64,000 nt of DNA from Paraburkholderia phosphatilytica. Its GTDB lineage: Bacteria; Pseudomonadota; Gammaproteobacteria; Burkholderiales; Burkholderiaceae. The position numbers and the translations under genes are program-made. How positions within the stretch are numbered: position 1 is the stretch's first letter; each line of letters begins with the position of its first letter. The DNA is taken from positions 1 to 64,000 of the forward strand of contig NZ_QQOA01000021.1 of NCBI RefSeq assembly GCF_003443895.1, written 5' to 3'. Shown piece after piece: positions 62,031 to 64,000 of this stretch. Under the pieces are notes generated by a model that was given only the letters and a program-made list of their open reading frames with translations, was not told the DNA's origin and made no database searches.

Positions 62031-63945
62031 CCAGTTCGATCACGCGGTTCGCCGGCAGCTTCATATACGCTGCCACATTGCCGACGTTATGCAGCATCAC
62101 CGCGAAGAGCCGCTCCCGCCATAACGCCATGCCCTTGCCGGCAGTCGGCACCACCGTCGCGCGGCTCAGGAAGTAGGACGTCTGCGTCGGATCGACGACG
62201 AGCCCCGCCGACGAACAGGTTTCGAGCGCACGCGGCAGGTCCACTTCGTCCTTGAAGCCGTAGGTGATCGTCACCTGATAGCAGCCCTCGCCGAGCGGAT
62301 GCACGGCCACCTGCTCGCGTCGCGGCACGTACGGCACTTCCTTCGTGTTGACGGTCAGGAATGCGACACATTCGTGAAAGACGCGGTTGTGCATCAGATT
62401 GTTGATCAGCGCATGCGGCACGCCGTTCGGGTCGGGAGACAGGAAGATCGCGGTGCCGCCCACCCGCACCGGGCAATGCGCGAACAGCTTGTCGAGGAAC
62501 GGCTTCAACGGCGTCGCACCCGCCCGCACCCGTGCCTCGGCCACCATCATCTGCCAGCCGCGTCCCCACGTCGCCATGACCGTGAAGATGAAGAGCCCGA
62601 TCGCGAGCGGGAACCAGCCGCCCTGCACGATCTTCATCAGGTTCGCGGAGAAGAACGTCGCGTCGATCACGAAGAAGAACGCCGTTGCGCCGACGCACAG
62701 CGCCCAGTTGTAGCGCCAGGCATAACGGATCACGAAGAACGTCAGGAAGGTCGTGATCAGCATCGTGCCAGTCACGGCGATGCCGTACGCGGAGCCGAGC
62801 GCCGCCGACGAACCGAAGCCGACCACGGCCGCGACGACGGCGAGCAGCAGCGTCCAGTTGATGCCAGGCACGTACACCTGCCCCATCTCCTTCTCCGACG
62901 TGTAGATCACGCTCATACGCGGCAGAAAGCCGAGCTGCATCGCCTGCTTCGTCATCGAATAGGTGCCGGAGATCACGGCCTGCGAAGCGATCACGGTCGA
63001 GATCGTCGCGAGCACGATCATCGGGTACAGCGCCCAGGTGGGAAACAGCAGATAGAACGGGTTTTGCACTGCAGCGGGCCGCGCAAGCAGCAGCGCGCCC
63101 TGGCCGAGATAGTTGAGCGCGAGCGCCGGGTACACGAGCCCGAACCACGTGACGCGGATCGGCTGCGCGCCGAAGTGCCCCATGTCCGCGTACAGCGCCT
63201 CGGCGCCCGTCAGCGACAGCACCACCGCCCCCAGCGCGACGAACGCGAGCCAGCGGTGACGTACGCAGAATGCGAGGCCCTCGAACGGATCGAGCGACAT
63301 CAGGATCGCCGGCGAATCGGCGATGTTCAACAGGCCGATCACGCCGATCACGACGAACCACAGCACCATCACCGGCCCGAACACCACGCCGATCCCGGCT
63401 GTGCCGTGCTTCTGCATCACGAAGAGCGTGATCAGCGCGGCAAGCGTGATCGGGATCACATAGGTCTTCAGCACGGGCGCCGCGACCTCGAGCCCTTCCA
63501 CCGCGCTCAGCACGGAAATGGCCGGTGTAATCACGCTGTCGCCGTAGAACAGCGCCGCTCCCATGATGCCGACGACGAGCAGCGCATGCCGCAGCTTCGG
63601 CCGGTTCGTTACCGACGAGGCCGCGAGCGCGAGCAGCGCCATGATGCCGCCTTCGCCGTGGTTGTTCGCGCGCAGGATCAGCGCAACGTATTTCAGCGAC
63701 ACGACGATCGTCAGCGACCAGACGATCAGCGAGACGATGCCGCGCACGTTCGCCGCGTTCATCGGCAGGCCGTTGGCCGGATCGAACACGGTCTGCAGCG
63801 TGTACAGCGGGCTCGTGCCGATGTCGCCGTACACGACGCCGAGCGCGGCCAGCGCGAGCGCGGGCAATGCGCGGCGGTGCGGGGTGGGATCGCCGGCTCC
63901 CGAGGTGGCCGATGGGTGCGGCGCATCCGATGTCTGCTCGCTCAT
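62011..63945 (-). CDS. kup: Kup-family potassium uptake transporter
   Basis: A 644-residue transporter with about 12 N-terminal helices and a C-terminal cytoplasmic domain. The Kup signature GVVYGDIGTSPLYTLQTVF is at residues about 36-55, with NNHGEGGIMALLALA and GDSVITPAISVLSAVEG. Length is normal for Kup (about 620-650). ATG 63945 has a GGGAGAC site upstream. Kup imports potassium with protons and is usually constitutive, most useful at low pH. Confidence 0.95.
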   Translation of the reverse strand: MSEQTSDAPHPSATSGAGDPTPHRRALPALALAALGVVYGDIGTSPLYTLQTVFDPANGLPMNAANVRGIVSLIVWSLTIVVSLKYVALILRANNHGEGGIMALLALAASSVTNRPKLRHALLVVGIMGAALFYGDSVITPAISVLSAVEGLEVAAPVLKTYVIPITLAALITLFVMQKHGTAGIGVVFGPVMVLWFVVIGVIGLLNIADSPAILMSLDPFEGLAFCVRHRWLAFVALGAVVLSLTGAEALYADMGHFGAQPIRVTWFGLVYPALALNYLGQGALLLARPAAVQNPFYLLFPTWALYPMIVLATISTVIASQAVISGTYSMTKQAMQLGFLPRMSVIYTSEKEMGQVYVPGINWTLLLAVVAAVVGFGSSAALGSAYGIAVTGTMLITTFLTFFVIRYAWRYNWALCVGATAFFFVIDATFFSANLMKIVQGGWFPLAIGLFIFTVMATWGRGWQMMVAEARVRAGATPLKPFLDKLFAHCPVRVGGTAIFLSPDPNGVPHALINNLMHNRVFHECVAFLTVNTKEVPYVPRREQVAVHPLGEGCYQVTITYGFKDEVDLPRALETCSSAGLVVDPTQTSYFLSRATVVPTAGKGMALWRERLFAVMLHNVGNVAAYMKLPANRVIELGARVEI

Positions 63946-64000
63946 CTCTGTCTCCCTGACGGACGTCTCCTGCCGCGCGGCCCGAGTGGCGGGCATCGCG

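Overview
The window looks like chromosome of a Burkholderiales bacterium, most likely Paraburkholderia, Caballeronia or Burkholderia. This is inferred from very high GC in third codon positions, GcvA-type LysR and FCD-type GntR regulators, an SOS-controlled imuA-imuB-dnaE2 mutasome, an isoquinoline-1-oxidoreductase-type molybdenum hydroxylase with its own cytochrome, and a Kup potassium transporter. No rRNA, tRNA or CRISPR was recognised. The only mobile DNA is the 3' end (domains V and VI) of a group II intron cut by the left window edge.

Layout. 0-3.4 kb: intron end, LysR regulator divergent from a DMT exporter, and a FadR-type GntR regulator divergent from an OsmC peroxidase with a perfect GntR operator between them. 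3.6-7.4 kb: a coupled stress operon of ECF sigma factor, membrane anti-sigma factor, catalase-like peroxidase and a second anti-sigma-like protein. 7.4-12.8 kb: an orphan response regulator, an unusual repeat-rich intergenic region, a FeeM-type acyltransferase and a 7TM-PAS-GGDEF-EAL protein. 12.8-17.1 kb: a beta-carbonic anhydrase/bestrophin pair and a hybrid histidine kinase. 17.4-24.5 kb: an MFS-dehydrogenase catabolic pair with its GntR regulator, a FUSC protein, and a large membrane-embedded patatin.

24.7-32.1 kb: an EmrB-type exporter, DUF899 and TfoX proteins, then a Cache-domain two-component system facing a DUF3311/MctP-like monocarboxylate transporter across a perfect 23-bp palindrome. 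32.1-33.9 kb: a hipBA toxin-antitoxin module preceded by four operators at exact 26-bp intervals. 34-41.4 kb: a prolyl 4-hydroxylase, an ABC exporter with a CrtC/AttH-like exported protein, and a DUF899-DUF2182 pair. 41.6-47.1 kb: a TPR/winged-helix regulator, a beta-propeller protein, a TPR-glycosyltransferase, a DUF72 protein and two small hypothetical genes.

47.1-52.7 kb: the mutasome operon behind a perfect LexA box, ending in a 12-bp tandem repeat. 52.8-56.8 kb: a four-gene lipid-modification operon (cyclopropane-synthase-like methyltransferase, lipoprotein lipocalin, flavoprotein, DUF1365). 57-62 kb: a CHRD protein and a triheme cytochrome c-iorA-iorB operon. 62-64 kb: kup. Much of the window concerns oxidative, membrane and DNA-damage stress. 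The strongest unexplained signals are regulatory DNA: the tiled hipBA operators, the mctP palindrome, and the ATTTCCGTA repeats before the FeeM gene.
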